From: Nostoc cf. commune SO-36
Lineage (GTDB): Bacteria; Cyanobacteriota; Cyanobacteriia; Cyanobacteriales; Nostocaceae
Length of the DNA stretch: 64,000 nt
Direction of reading: 5' to 3'
Assembly: GCF_023734775.1 (NCBI RefSeq)
Contig: NZ_AP025732.1
Coordinates: forward strand, 3,230,501-3,294,500
The notes under the pieces are model-generated. The model saw only the letters and a program-made list of their open reading frames with translations. It was not told where the DNA came from and searched no databases. The position numbers were made by a program, and so were the translations under genes. This document shows positions 7,674 to 16,790 of this stretch, piece by piece. Within the stretch, counting starts at the first letter, position 1. Each line of letters begins with the position of its first letter.

Positions 7674-9820
7674 CTCAGAAAATTTTAGATTTATTACTAA
7701 AACAACCAGAAGGTTTAGAGGTTGACGAAATAATCAACCATTTACAAGCAAAAGATAGTGATATTTCTCCCAGAGGTGTACGCAACCTTTTAAACCAACT
7801 GGTAAAGGGAGAAAAACTGATCAAGCGCAAGCGTCAAGGTCAAGGACGAGGGAAACCACCCTATGCATACTTTAACCTCAAAACTGTATCTCAATATGTA
7901 AATCCTTTTCAGGATATACCAGGTGTAGATAGTGCCAAATCTCACTTTGTAGCTAAAACAGAAATTGAAAAAGAGCAAATAAATCCACAAGAACGGGAAC
8001 GTCAAAAGCAATGGCGGACAGTTTTAGAAAGAATCGCTGCTAATAATCTACTAGCTGATACTTATGCAAAAGTAATTATTGATTACGCATCAGAAATAGC
8101 TATACAAAACCCTGTAGAGCTTGTTGTCAACATGGCACATTGGGTAGTTAATGACCTTAACCAGTTAGGGGAAGAAATTGAATGTAAATTGCAAAAATCA
8201 GAAACAGTAGAAGCTCAAGTTTTGGTTAGAAGATTAGATGAAAGATTAACATGGGCAAGAAACAATTTGCAAAAATTTTGGCGGCTTGACCGTTCACGAG
8301 ATGAAATAGAAGGCATTTTAGACTTACCTTCACAAGCCAAAAATTTTTTCCGTGATGGAATACGCGCTCAATTTAATGAAAAAGCAGCACGAGATAGATT
8401 AAAAAATCGAATTATAGGTGATAGGTTAATCGATGAAACAACTCCTCCGGTAAACCAACATAAAGCAGCAGTTGGAACAGATGCTTCCATAGCAAAAATT
8501 TTTCTTAATCACACTTCCGGTAGCTTTATTCCTCCAGATCCCGTCATAGTGACTACTTCTGCTGCTGCAATGGTAGTTGATGACAATAATCCTACAAAAC
8601 AGGAATATTTAGATTTTGATATTTCTCCTGATGGATTACAGGAATATGAAGAATATAATGCTGCCGCTAAAGGTTTAGTACTATCTCCAAATCTAATGCG
8701 AACACTTGGTACTGACACCTTTAAAAGAGCGCAAACAGCGGCCTTAGAACTGCGTCAATATCATCAAGATTACCGTGTTGCAACCAGAACTACTGAATGG
8801 CGGCCTATGGGTAATTTACCGGATTTAGAGATTAATCCAAAAGTAACCCTCATTTTTCGAGATGGTCGTGTGTTTCCTGTTGTACATAGAATTAACTTCT
8901 ATGAAGCTGATGGCTTATATGGTGATATTGTACGTAATCAAATCGCAGAATTTGCTGGAGTTATTCATAATACCCTGTTAAATCCTCTTGGTGAAATTGT
9001 TTATGGTTCGGCAGTAAAAAATCCAGAGCTTTCATGGTTATCACCTTTAGTATTTTGGTATTTGTATAACAGAAAAATTCAGGAACAGGGTAAATTTATA
9101 GTTAATGCCGATGATGTTTATAAAGCGCCTTTTGTCGATACATCAGTATCTCATCTTTTATTTCTAGGTTTAGCTAACCATTCTAGTGAGTTTAATAAAC
9201 AGAAACACTTTATAAGCTGTCGAGTTCTCAGACGATTTTCAGATATTGCTTTTGTAGATGATATATTACCCATAATCATTTCAAAAGATGAGCAACCTGA
9301 GCCTTTGAATGAAAATGATATAGAGGACTGGCAAACTTTTATTGCTCAACGCCTTGCTAGAAAAAAAGCGAATGGCGAAGAAAATAGACTAGAAGAAGAT
9401 GACTATACACCATTTATTTATATATGTCAGAAAGTAGGTGTACTAATGTGTTACGCTGCCCCTACTTCTGCTTATGAAATAATAGTTAATGGTGATTCTG
9501 GTGGAAGTGGACACTTTTTAATTCCTCGTCTTGAAGTTGCTATTAATTTAGAAAAGCAAAACTTACAAACTTACCAAAAAACACTAGATAAGATGCTGTC
9601 ATGGTTAGCGGCAGGACGTTGGGAACGCGATCATGGACATACACAAACAGGTTTTGATGAAGGAGAAACAGAAAGTCGTTATCCTGTTCTTGTACCCGAT
9701 GTGACACTCTATGCTGATGAAGCAGCAAAATTTGCCCGTAATAAATTGAGTGACGAGGTAGAGGAGAAAGTCAGAAATCTAATTGCTGACTTGAAAAAGC
9801 ATTTGGCAGGTGGACGCTGA
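7649..9820 (+). CDS. NurA-domain nuclease with N-terminal winged helix
   Basis: A 723-residue protein. Residues about 1-75 look like a winged helix-turn-helix (SPRGVRNLLNQLVKGEKLIK), followed by a helical linker. A NurA-type nuclease core starts near AAVGTDASIAKIFL (about 270), where the Asp of the GTDAS motif corresponds to a metal ligand of NurA. Further conserved blocks follow (VTLIFRDGRVFPVVHRINFY; SHLLFLGLANHSS). It is translationally coupled to the HerA gene. It is much longer than archaeal NurA (about 350-400 residues), so the extra N-terminal part is a lineage addition. Nuclease activity is inferred, not shown. Confidence 0.8.
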   Translation: MAAAEDILTQKILDLLLKQPEGLEVDEIINHLQAKDSDISPRGVRNLLNQLVKGEKLIKRKRQGQGRGKPPYAYFNLKTVSQYVNPFQDIPGVDSAKSHFVAKTEIEKEQINPQERERQKQWRTVLERIAANNLLADTYAKVIIDYASEIAIQNPVELVVNMAHWVVNDLNQLGEEIECKLQKSETVEAQVLVRRLDERLTWARNNLQKFWRLDRSRDEIEGILDLPSQAKNFFRDGIRAQFNEKAARDRLKNRIIGDRLIDETTPPVNQHKAAVGTDASIAKIFLNHTSGSFIPPDPVIVTTSAAAMVVDDNNPTKQEYLDFDISPDGLQEYEEYNAAAKGLVLSPNLMRTLGTDTFKRAQTAALELRQYHQDYRVATRTTEWRPMGNLPDLEINPKVTLIFRDGRVFPVVHRINFYEADGLYGDIVRNQIAEFAGVIHNTLLNPLGEIVYGSAVKNPELSWLSPLVFWYLYNRKIQEQGKFIVNADDVYKAPFVDTSVSHLLFLGLANHSSEFNKQKHFISCRVLRRFSDIAFVDDILPIIISKDEQPEPLNENDIEDWQTFIAQRLARKKANGEENRLEEDDYTPFIYICQKVGVLMCYAAPTSAYEIIVNGDSGGSGHFLIPRLEVAINLEKQNLQTYQKTLDKMLSWLAAGRWERDHGHTQTGFDEGETESRYPVLVPDVTLYADEAAKFARNKLSDEVEEKVRNLIADLKKHLAGGR

Positions 9821-10001
9821 TATAGAAAAAGTATGTCAGGTACTTGACATCTACAATAAACATTGCAAAAATTGTTTTAGTGTAGAAACAGACTGAGTTA
9901 CTCTTAATGGGTATTTGGTTTGATGCACTTTGCCAATGAAAAAGCCAGCCCCATTAATTGCGTTTTTGGGTGTCTGGCTCTGAATCAATTTATTTTTCGT
10001 A

Positions 10002-10313
10002 ATGACAATTATGACAGAAAATATTCCAAAAGTCGATCTCACACCGACAGAAATTGCGCTGCGGTTAAGTGAGTTACTAAAAAGTAGAATTTCCAACCGA
10101 CAAATAAACCAGCTTTTAGAAGAGTTGGGTTTGCAAAAGCACCTAAAGACTAGAAATGGTAAGTCAAAGTGGCTACTTACTGAAAAAGGTCAAAAATACG
10201 GTCGAGTTTATTTAGTTACCAATACTCAGGGTAATTGGAGTGGTAATCAAATTAAGTGGAGTGAAGAAGTAATTAATCTTCTCCAACAAGAACCTACTAG
10301 GTTGACGGCTTAA
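10002..10313 (+). CDS. Small HTH-like protein resembling phage antirepressor C-termini
   Basis: A 103-residue protein, no firm family. The segment LTPTEIALRLSELLKSRISN followed by QINQLLEELGLQ reads as a helix-turn-helix, and WLLTEKGQKYGRVY with QIKWSEEVINLL resembles the KilAC/antirepressor C-terminal domain of phages. It lies 181 bp downstream of the NurA gene and just before the IS630 element. It could be a leftover prophage regulator or a regulator of the HerA-NurA pair. A second in-frame ATG lies at residue 4. Confidence 0.6.
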   Translation: MTIMTENIPKVDLTPTEIALRLSELLKSRISNRQINQLLEELGLQKHLKTRNGKSKWLLTEKGQKYGRVYLVTNTQGNWSGNQIKWSEEVINLLQQEPTRLTA

Positions 10314-10408
10314 AGCGATCGCCAGTATCAAGTTTGAGTAAGATTACAGTATTTACAGCGCTTCCGCCTGTTATAAGGTACACTAGGTTAAAATATAAAT
10401 ACTTTTAA

Positions 10409-10801
10409 ATGAAGTCATACTCTATCGAGCTTCGAGAAAAAATAGTTGCAGCACATATTCAAAAAAATATCTCAATCAGGAAAGTAGCTAACATATTTTC
10501 TGTCTCAAAGAGTTTAGTGCAAAAGCTTGTAAAACAACAAAAACTTGAAGGAAATTTACAACCAAAGCCGCGAGGAAAACCACAATTTAGTCATCTGACA
10601 AATGCTGACATAGAGTTAAGAGAATTAGTTGAAGCACATCCAGATGCAACATTGATAGAGTTGTGTGAATTATTTGCAGACAAAACTGGTAATTGGGTAG
10701 GTCGAAGTGCAATGTGTCGTGCCTTACAAAAATTAGGATTAAATCGTAAAAAAAAACATTGCGGAGTAGTCAAGCAGCAACAGAAAGAGTTCAAAAACTA
10801 A
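10409..10801 (+). CDS. IS630 transposase, N-terminal frame
   Basis: A 130-residue ORF with a helix-turn-helix (SIRKVANIFSVSKSLVQKLV, residues about 22-41) and a second HTH (NWVGRSAMCRALQKLGLNRK), the DNA-binding half of an IS630 transposase. An A9 run at 10748-10756 lies just before the overlap with the downstream frame. A -1 ribosomal slip there would fuse the two halves, as is known for IS630 elements. This is therefore probably a programmed frameshift, not a lesion. Confidence 0.9.
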   Translation: MKSYSIELREKIVAAHIQKNISIRKVANIFSVSKSLVQKLVKQQKLEGNLQPKPRGKPQFSHLTNADIELRELVEAHPDATLIELCELFADKTGNWVGRSAMCRALQKLGLNRKKKHCGVVKQQQKEFKN

Positions 10802-11355
10802 GAGTAGAATATTGGGAACAGGTCAGAGATATAGATCCAGATAACTTAGTATTCCTAGATGAGACAGGAGTTTTATTAGGTCTGGCAAGAACTCATGCGC
10901 GTTCGCAACAAGGAACAAGAGCTTACGACCAAAAACCATTTTATAGAGGTGCAAAAGTCACAGTAATTGGAGCAATTAGTATTAAAAAAGTAGTGGCGTT
11001 AATGACGATGAATAACTCAATGGATAGCCAAGCATTTGATGTATTCATTGAGAAGTTTTTAGCGCCTAATTTATGGACAGGAGCAGTAGTCGTCATGGAT
11101 AACTTACCTGCCCATAAACTAGCATCAATTGTACCAATGATTGAAGCTGTAGGTGCGAAAGTTATTTGTTTATCCTCATACTCTCCTGATTTTAATCCAA
11201 TCGAGTTATGGTGGTCACAACTCAAATCTTTTTTACGCAGTTTTGCTCCAACTACAACAGAAATGGTTGATACAGTAATCTCAGTTGCACTCGACTTAAT
11301 GAATCCTCAACATTTAAAAAACTGGTTTACTAATTGTTGCTATTGTACCTCATAA
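10759..11355 (+). CDS. IS630 transposase, DDE catalytic frame
   Basis: A 198-residue ORF with the IS630 DDE triad: LVFLDETGVLL (first Asp), VVVMDNLPAHK (second Asp) and SPDFNPIELWW (Glu). The frame is -1 to the upstream ORF and is open from the A9 slippery run. The annotated ATG is therefore nominal, and the working product is probably a fusion of about 315 residues. Its stop codon lies inside the right terminal repeat. Confidence 0.92.
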   Translation: MRSSQAATERVQKLRVEYWEQVRDIDPDNLVFLDETGVLLGLARTHARSQQGTRAYDQKPFYRGAKVTVIGAISIKKVVALMTMNNSMDSQAFDVFIEKFLAPNLWTGAVVVMDNLPAHKLASIVPMIEAVGAKVICLSSYSPDFNPIELWWSQLKSFLRSFAPTTTEMVDTVISVALDLMNPQHLKNWFTNCCYCTS

Positions 11356-11474
11356 CACCGGGAAGTGCTGTAATACTTGAATTGAAGTAAAGAATCACTG
11401 ATTTTTTACTTCAATTCAGAATTAATATTTTGTCTGTGATTTTTACCATCAACCACCACATATTAATTCCTAAA

Positions 11475-11559
11475 CGGAGAGGGGGAGATTCGAACTCCCG
11501 GAGGTTTTAGCCTCATCCGATTTCAAGTCGGACGCAATCGACCACTCTGCCACCTCTCC
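11475..11559 (-). tRNA. tRNA-Ser (anticodon TGA)
   Basis: On the minus strand it folds into a cloverleaf with acceptor GGAGAGG/CCTCTCC, a T-arm containing GTTCGAATC, an anticodon loop CTTGAAA (anticodon TGA) and a long variable arm as expected for serine. Length is 85 nt. No CCA is encoded. Confidence 0.95.
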
Positions 11560-11659
11560 AGTAAATCTGTCAAACTTGTGCTGATCCTAGTTTTAGACGC
11601 TATTCAGGCGCTTTTGTTGGTTAGCACTAAACTTGACAGATAATACTATACCCTATTAT

Positions 11660-12589
11660 CTACGCAGATTGCACTACTGGATTTGATCGCTCATACAAAA
11701 TTTCCTCTTTAGCCACCTGAAAGTCATTCCCCACCCAAATTAGGGAAACTTGCGAAACCACACCCGCCTCTAGGGTGACAATGGAAAAATTACGCAACTT
11801 CTCGCCGTCATTTTCCACAATCCTGGGGACACTAGCCGCATTTAAGTAAATTGTTCCCTCTGGACTTCTAAATATGGGTTTGCGCTGCACCTTCTTGGTA
11901 TGGCGTAAATCTCGGTGCATATGGCCAAATGTCACCAGAGGAATGGTTTTACCAGCAGTCAAGGCATGAGAAATCGCCTCGCCAAAATCTGGATCGCCAA
12001 AATCGCCGCCAATTGGGTGCCAGTCTTTGCCGCAGGGGTCTTCGGGGCGATCGCCTAAACCACTAGGCCCATTGTGACCCAAAAATATAATTGTCTCGTA
12101 AGCGGCACTTTTAACAGCTTTGAAGATGCGATCGGCGGATTCTTCCAAACTCGTCACACCGTAACGTTCTTTACAGATTTCCGCGAATTTCCACTCTGGG
12201 CCACCCCAAGTAAAGGGACGACCCCCAACTACAGTTAAATTCCAAGCGGGAAAATCTAACTTACCGTAACCGACATGGGACGAACCTAATAAATCGAGTT
12301 GTTCCTGTACCCAGTCTTCCTTAGATCGGTCATAAGGAGCCTTTTTGCGTCCCCATTCGGTGGCGGTGTACCAAGCATCGTGGTTGCCCATCACGGCTGC
12401 TTTGGGAATATCGAGAGAAGCGATCGCTCTGACCACTTCCACCGATTCATTGCCAAAATCCCCGACAAACAGCACTAAGTCAACACCCAAATGCTTGAGT
12501 GCAACGCCATCTTCCACTTCCCATTGGTCGTGAATATCTCCGACTACAGCAATTTTGAGGTTTATCGATTGAGTTTTCTGACTGGTCAT
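11660..12589 (-). CDS. Metallophosphoesterase (TIGR04168-like)
   Basis: About 309 residues from the ATG at 12589 (MTSQKTQS); an upstream in-frame ATG at 12652 adds 21 unconvincing residues. Calcineurin-type motifs are clear: KIAVVGDIHD (GDxHD), LVLFVGDFG (GDxx), VMGNHDAWY (GNHD), FLGHNGPSG, and VTFGHMHRD (GHxH). These bind a dinuclear metal centre. The substrate is unknown. The family is conserved in cyanobacteria and plants. It is divergent from nadA. Confidence 0.85.
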   Translation of the reverse strand: MTSQKTQSINLKIAVVGDIHDQWEVEDGVALKHLGVDLVLFVGDFGNESVEVVRAIASLDIPKAAVMGNHDAWYTATEWGRKKAPYDRSKEDWVQEQLDLLGSSHVGYGKLDFPAWNLTVVGGRPFTWGGPEWKFAEICKERYGVTSLEESADRIFKAVKSAAYETIIFLGHNGPSGLGDRPEDPCGKDWHPIGGDFGDPDFGEAISHALTAGKTIPLVTFGHMHRDLRHTKKVQRKPIFRSPEGTIYLNAASVPRIVENDGEKLRNFSIVTLEAGVVSQVSLIWVGNDFQVAKEEILYERSNPVVQSA

Positions 12590-12738
12590 GCCACTTTCCT
12601 TGCCGTCTATCTCCAGGATATGAAACTCAGCCCGATTTGGACACAACCCCAAAATATCAACCGTCCACTATTTTTGGTAAAAACTACTATAATTGAATCC
12701 ACAGGACATACATTTGCAACATAAAGCACCCCTAAACT

Positions 12739-13713
12739 GTGTTTACTACTGCACTAGCTCAACGCGAAAACGCCCAACTGGGTGAACTACCACTAGATTT
12801 GTTTGCTGCCATCCAGAGTCTCAAAAAAGAACTCAACGCCGTTATCCTGGCACATTATTATCAAGAGCCAGATATTCAGGATATTGCAGACTTTATTGGG
12901 GATTCATTACAACTAGCAAAAGCCGCAGAAAAAACTAATGCGGATGCGATCGTCTTTGCTGGCGTTCACTTCATGGCAGAAACAGCAAAGATACTTAATC
13001 CCGATAAATTAGTACTTTTACCAGATTTGGATGCTGGTTGTTCTTTAGCCGACAGTTGTCCAGCAGACGAATTCGCAGCTTTTAAAGCAGCGCATCCGAA
13101 TCATTTGGTGGTGTCTTACATCAACTGCTCTGCTGATATCAAGGCGATGAGCGATATTATTTGTACTAGTTCCAACGCTGTGAAAATTGTCCAGCAGATA
13201 CCGAAAGAACAGCCGATTATTTTTGCCCCAGATCGGAATTTGGGGCGGTATGTCATGGAACAGACAGGACGAGATTTGGTGCTATGGCAAGGTAGCTGTG
13301 TTGTCCATGAAACCTTCTCGGAAAAGAAAATTGTTCAATTAAAAATTGCTCACCCAGAAGCAGAGGCGATCGCACACCCAGAATGTGAAAGTAGTGTATT
13401 GCGCCACGCTAGCTTTATTGGCTCCACAGCCGCCTTACTGAAGTATTGTCAAAGCAGCCCCACGAAAGAATTTATCGTTGCGACAGAGCCGGGAATCATT
13501 CACCAGATGCAAAAACTAGCTCCTGATAAGCATTTTATTCCTGCACCGCCGATAAATAACTGTGCTTGTAACGAATGTCCGTTTATGCGGTTAAATACCT
13601 TAGAAAAGCTTTACTGGGCAATGAAAAATCGTACTCCCGAAATTACCATGTCAGAGGATATTCGCCTTGCTGCACTGCGACCAATGCAACGAATGCTGGA
13701 GATGAGCGTGTAA
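12739..13713 (+). CDS. nadA: Quinolinate synthase NadA
   Basis: A 324-residue [4Fe-4S] enzyme that condenses iminoaspartate with DHAP to quinolinate in NAD synthesis. It starts at GTG 12739. Motifs: [44 protein letters not shown], a central [19 protein letters not shown], and [11 protein letters not shown] near the C-terminus, which supplies a cluster Cys. Length matches the family. nadB and nadC are not in the window. Confidence 0.95.
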   Translation: MFTTALAQRENAQLGELPLDLFAAIQSLKKELNAVILAHYYQEPDIQDIADFIGDSLQLAKAAEKTNADAIVFAGVHFMAETAKILNPDKLVLLPDLDAGCSLADSCPADEFAAFKAAHPNHLVVSYINCSADIKAMSDIICTSSNAVKIVQQIPKEQPIIFAPDRNLGRYVMEQTGRDLVLWQGSCVVHETFSEKKIVQLKIAHPEAEAIAHPECESSVLRHASFIGSTAALLKYCQSSPTKEFIVATEPGIIHQMQKLAPDKHFIPAPPINNCACNECPFMRLNTLEKLYWAMKNRTPEITMSEDIRLAALRPMQRMLEMSV

Positions 13714-13734
13714 CCAGTATTTTTTATCCATAAG

Positions 13735-13764
13735 GTAGAGGCGCAGTTTTATTGCGATCTCTAC
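13735..13764. repeat. Imperfect hairpin repeat after nadA
   Basis: GTAGAGGCGCA...TGCGATCTCTAC is a degenerate copy of the common Nostoc palindrome GTAGAGACGCGATTAATCGCGTCTCTAC. Another degenerate copy lies at about 37012-37038. It may act as a nadA terminator. Confidence 0.5.
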
Positions 13765-13837
13765 CCACAAGTTATTTTTTCTAACCACTTGCAATTTCTA
13801 AAACATGGTGCTAAGATTTTAAATCGTGAGACAAATC

Positions 13838-13920
13838 GGGTCGGTGTCCGAGTGGTTAATGGAGACGGACTGTAAATCCGTTGGCTAGCGCCTACGCTGG
13901 TTCAAATCCAGCCCGGCCCA
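13838..13920 (+). tRNA. tRNA-Tyr (anticodon GTA)
   Basis: Acceptor GGGTCGG/CCGGCCC, anticodon loop CTGTAAA (anticodon GTA), a long variable arm and GGTTCAAATCC in the T-arm. The encoded 3' CCA follows at 13921-13923. Length 83 nt before CCA. Confidence 0.95.
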
Positions 13921-14010
13921 CCACTTACGAAGTTATAAGTTATAATGTCTGGGTAAGCATCAAAACTCCCAGCATTTTAACTTTTAACTGAAACATAGAA
14001 ATTATATTTC

Positions 14011-14082
14011 GCCCGTGTGGCTCAGTGGTAGAGCACACCCTTGGTAAGGGTGAGGTCACGAGTTCAATCCTCGTCACGGGCT
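14011..14082 (+). tRNA. tRNA-Thr (anticodon GGT)
   Basis: Acceptor GCCCGTG/CACGGGC, anticodon stem-loop ACCCTTGGTAAGGGT (anticodon GGT), T-arm with AGTTCAATCCT. 72 nt, no encoded CCA. It lies 90 bp after tRNA-Tyr on the same strand. Confidence 0.95.
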
Positions 14083-14243
14083 TTGATTATTGAAAATCAA
14101 AGCTTTTATTTAACAATATTAAGCTTGAAAGCTATCAATACTTATTTTTTACAGCTTACGAAACTTTGCTGTTTTATTTCCATGCATTGAATCTAAAAAT
14201 AATGCTATTAATAAGCTTCTAATATTTTGTGTGTACTACAAAA

Positions 14244-15149
14244 ATGAATTTAAGTATTTCCACAGAAATATCTACAATTTCAGACCAAAATGAATCTGCT
14301 CCAAATTTAGAGGAGTGGCGTAATAAAATTATTCTTGGCGACTGTTTGGATATTCTACAATCTATTCCTTCTAATATTGTTGATCTTATTGTCACCTCGC
14401 CTCCTTATGCAGATAGTAGAAAAAATACTTATGGAGGGGTTCATCCTGATAAATATGTGGAGTGGTTTTTACCCATATCTCAAGAATTGAAGCGAGTTTT
14501 GAAAGATGATGGAACATTTATATTAAACATCAAGGAAAGAGTAGTTAATAGTGAACGTCACACCTATGTTTTAGAACTCATATTGGAGATGAAAAAACAA
14601 GGTTGGTTGTGGACAGAAGAATTTATGTGGCATAAAAGAAATTGTTTTCCTGGTAAATGGTCAAATCGTTTTCGTGATGCTTGGGAGAGATGCCTACAGT
14701 TCAATAACCAAAAAAAATTTAATATGTATCAAGAGGAAGTAATGGTTCCAACGGGTGACTGGGCGAAGTCACGACTAAAAAACTTGAGTGAAACAGATAA
14801 AAGGCGGGATAACTCAAAAGTTGGTAGTCCTTTTGGTAAGAAAGTTGCAAATTGGGTAGGTCGTGATTTGGTATATCCCACAAATGTTTTACATCTAGCA
14901 ACAGAATGTAATAACAAGAGTCACAGTGCTGCTTTTCCTAAAGAACTTCCTTCATGGTTCATAAAATTATTTACTAAAGAAGGGGATTTAGTGCTTGATC
15001 CTTTTGTAGGATCTGATACTACGTGTGTAGTTGCAACAGAGCTAAACAGAGAATATATTGGTATAGAAATAAAATCAGATTACTATGATTTAGCAATAGC
15101 AGAGGTAAATGCTGTCAATAAGAGTACTACCCAACTGAAATTATTATGA
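14244..15149 (+). CDS. DNA methyltransferase of a type II R-M system (beta class)
   Basis: About 301 residues from the ATG at 14244 (a GTG at 14229 is in frame). The catalytic motif TSPPYADSRK (about residue 50) comes first and the SAM-binding motif DPFVGSDTTCV comes near the C-terminus. That order is typical of beta-class amino-methyltransferases. The SPPY form favours N4-cytosine, but N6-adenine cannot be excluded. It overlaps the downstream gene by 4 bp. The gene is AT-rich compared with nadA upstream, consistent with transfer. It would protect the site cut by the partner nuclease. Confidence 0.88.
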   Translation: MNLSISTEISTISDQNESAPNLEEWRNKIILGDCLDILQSIPSNIVDLIVTSPPYADSRKNTYGGVHPDKYVEWFLPISQELKRVLKDDGTFILNIKERVVNSERHTYVLELILEMKKQGWLWTEEFMWHKRNCFPGKWSNRFRDAWERCLQFNNQKKFNMYQEEVMVPTGDWAKSRLKNLSETDKRRDNSKVGSPFGKKVANWVGRDLVYPTNVLHLATECNNKSHSAAFPKELPSWFIKLFTKEGDLVLDPFVGSDTTCVVATELNREYIGIEIKSDYYDLAIAEVNAVNKSTTQLKLL

Positions 15150-15937
15150 ATAATTATCTTTACCACAATTATTATGATTATCTTTCAGAGGAAGTTGTTA
15201 CTCCCTTTTATAACAATAGACTTAATAGCCTAAATAAATTACGTTTAAAAGATGTTCTGAAGCGGAAAAATCCTTATTTATTTAAAGCTAAAAATATTGA
15301 GTTAGCTGGAGATTTGGTAAAAAGTATTGTCGATGCTTTCCTCTCTTCACAAGAAGAAACAATGTTTGGAAATTTACTAGAAGGATTTGCTATCTATATA
15401 TCTCAAACTTTATATAATGGTTTCAAATCTAATTTCAAAAGTGTAGACTTAGAATTTGAAAGGGATGGAATTTATTATATAGTAGGAATTAAATCTGGAA
15501 CTAGCTGGGCTAATTCTGACCAAATAACAGCTATGAGAAATAATTTTAAAATCGCAAAACAAAATTTAAGACAGAAAAGCATTACCAGTGAAATTATTGC
15601 AGTAAATGGCTGTATGTATGGAAGAGAAACTGTACATTTAAAAACCAATATAGATATTGATAAGATTTATTACAAATATGCTGGTCAGGATTTTTGGTAC
15701 TTTATATCTAATGATGATAATCTTTATCAAGAAATAATTGTGCCAATTGATGAAAAAGCAAAAGAGAGAGATGAGAAATTTAAATCTGCATATTCTGCAA
15801 AAGTTAATGAAATGACTCAAGACTTTATACTCAATTTTATGAAAAACAATCAAATTGATTGGGTTAAATTAATTGATTATGTATCCAAAAGAGGAAAAGT
15901 TGAATTAGATAACTCTATACAAACCAGTTTATTTTGA
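15146..15937 (+). CDS. Type II restriction endonuclease (PmeII-like)
   Basis: A 263-residue protein coupled to the methyltransferase by a 4-bp overlap. A PD-(D/E)XK-like core is suggested by DLEFERDGIYYIVGIKSG (about residues 98-115), where Asp/Glu and Lys could bind metal. It is followed by WANSDQITAMRNNF and VNGCMYGRE. This pattern, with GQDFWYFIS later, resembles the PmeII family as I recall it. The recognition site is not deducible. The coding DNA is strongly AT-rich, as is common for mobile R-M genes. Confidence 0.75.
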   Translation: MNNYLYHNYYDYLSEEVVTPFYNNRLNSLNKLRLKDVLKRKNPYLFKAKNIELAGDLVKSIVDAFLSSQEETMFGNLLEGFAIYISQTLYNGFKSNFKSVDLEFERDGIYYIVGIKSGTSWANSDQITAMRNNFKIAKQNLRQKSITSEIIAVNGCMYGRETVHLKTNIDIDKIYYKYAGQDFWYFISNDDNLYQEIIVPIDEKAKERDEKFKSAYSAKVNEMTQDFILNFMKNNQIDWVKLIDYVSKRGKVELDNSIQTSLF

Positions 15938-15969
15938 TTGTATGGTAAAAGTAATAAGACTTCTGTACT

Positions 15970-16645
15970 CTATTTTGATTTCTCTTCAAGACAAGACTCT
16001 AGTTTTCCATAAGCTTTCTTAACCCAATACCCTCTAGGTGGCTTTTCTACCCCATAAGCCTTACACCACTTTTCTACAGCTTTATCAGACACGCCAAAAT
16101 CTCTCCCAATTTGTGCAGTTGGCTTTTCCCAAACTAGTTTTCCTAGTTCTTCTTTTGATGGTCTTTCAACTTTTCTGGTATGAATTCTAGAGTCTGGGTT
16201 AACCTTTCTAGTTGTTAAGTCAACGCCAAACTCCTTGTAGGTTCTCTTAAGTGCTACTTCAGTTAAATCTGTAAAATCTTCCCACCAATAAAAAGGATTG
16301 GGTGATTTAGGTGGCGTTGTCCTGATAACCGCAACCGCCAAACTTGATTGATGGATACACTACTTTGTTTATATCTGGCAAATAAAGGCCATAGAAATCA
16401 AAGTCATCAGATTTGTACTTTTTCTCATGACAACCATTCTTGTCTGCCCAATTGCTTTTATTTTTCAGTGTGCCATCACAACTGTATTTAGCTTGAATTC
16501 TGTAACATTGACCATCTTTATAGGCAATCAAATCAAAGGGTGCATGTTCAGTTACTACTGGTACAAAAACCGAATATTCTTTCTCGACTAAATCTGCTAT
16601 CACTTTAGCAGCTGCTAGATCACCCTTATCTTTTGTGTGGTGCAT
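15970..16645 (-). pseudogene. Frameshifted PD-(D/E)XK homing-type endonuclease with HTH tail
   Basis: Two overlapping minus-strand frames (16645 to 16307 and 16341 to 15970) together look like one protein of about 224 residues. The first part (KGDLAAAKVIADLVEKEYSV, then PFDLIAYKDGQCYRIQAKYS) is the PD-(D/E)XK core of group-I-intron-associated endonucleases: D in PFDL, QxK in IQAKY. The second carries PNPFYWWEDFTD and a HTH-like tail (TAQIGRDFGVSDKAVEKWCK). Removing one T near 16328-16332 gives a continuous FGGAVIRTTPPK junction. It is probably inactive, or the base is an error. No intron is evident nearby. Confidence 0.72.
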
Positions 16646-16717
16646 TTATATGAACTCTCAAGCCTATTTGGTAAATTACCATGAAAAGGCTTATTTAGGG
16701 TTCATATTAAGTTAAAA

Positions 16718-16790
16718 CGAGCGCGGCAGGGTTCGAACCTGCGACCAACGGATTAGAAATCCGTGGCTCTATCCACTGAGCTACGCGCCC
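16718..16790 (-). tRNA. tRNA-Arg (anticodon TCT)
   Basis: Minus-strand cloverleaf with acceptor GGGCGCG/CGCGCTC (one G-T pair), anticodon stem-loop ACGGATTTCTAATCCGT (anticodon TCT) and T-arm GGTTCGAACC. 73 nt, no encoded CCA. Confidence 0.95.

Larger units (their letters stand above)
10356..11370 (+). mobile_element. IS630-family insertion sequence
   Basis: The element is bounded by imperfect 29-bp terminal inverted repeats at 10354-10382 and 11344-11372 (24 of 29 positions match, counting the flanking TA). It is flanked by TA on both sides, the canonical IS630/Tc1 target duplication. Length is about 1,015 bp. It carries a two-frame transposase. Both ends and both ORFs look intact, so it could still be mobile. 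Confidence 0.92.

Noticed and set aside
10409-11355. Two-frame IS630 transposase as a broken gene
   Set aside because: The -1 shift occurs at an A9 run, the known programmed-frameshift arrangement of IS630, and both ends of the element are intact.
12491-12724. 77-codon plus-strand ORF before nadA
   Set aside because: Mostly antisense to the phosphoesterase; no recognisable features.
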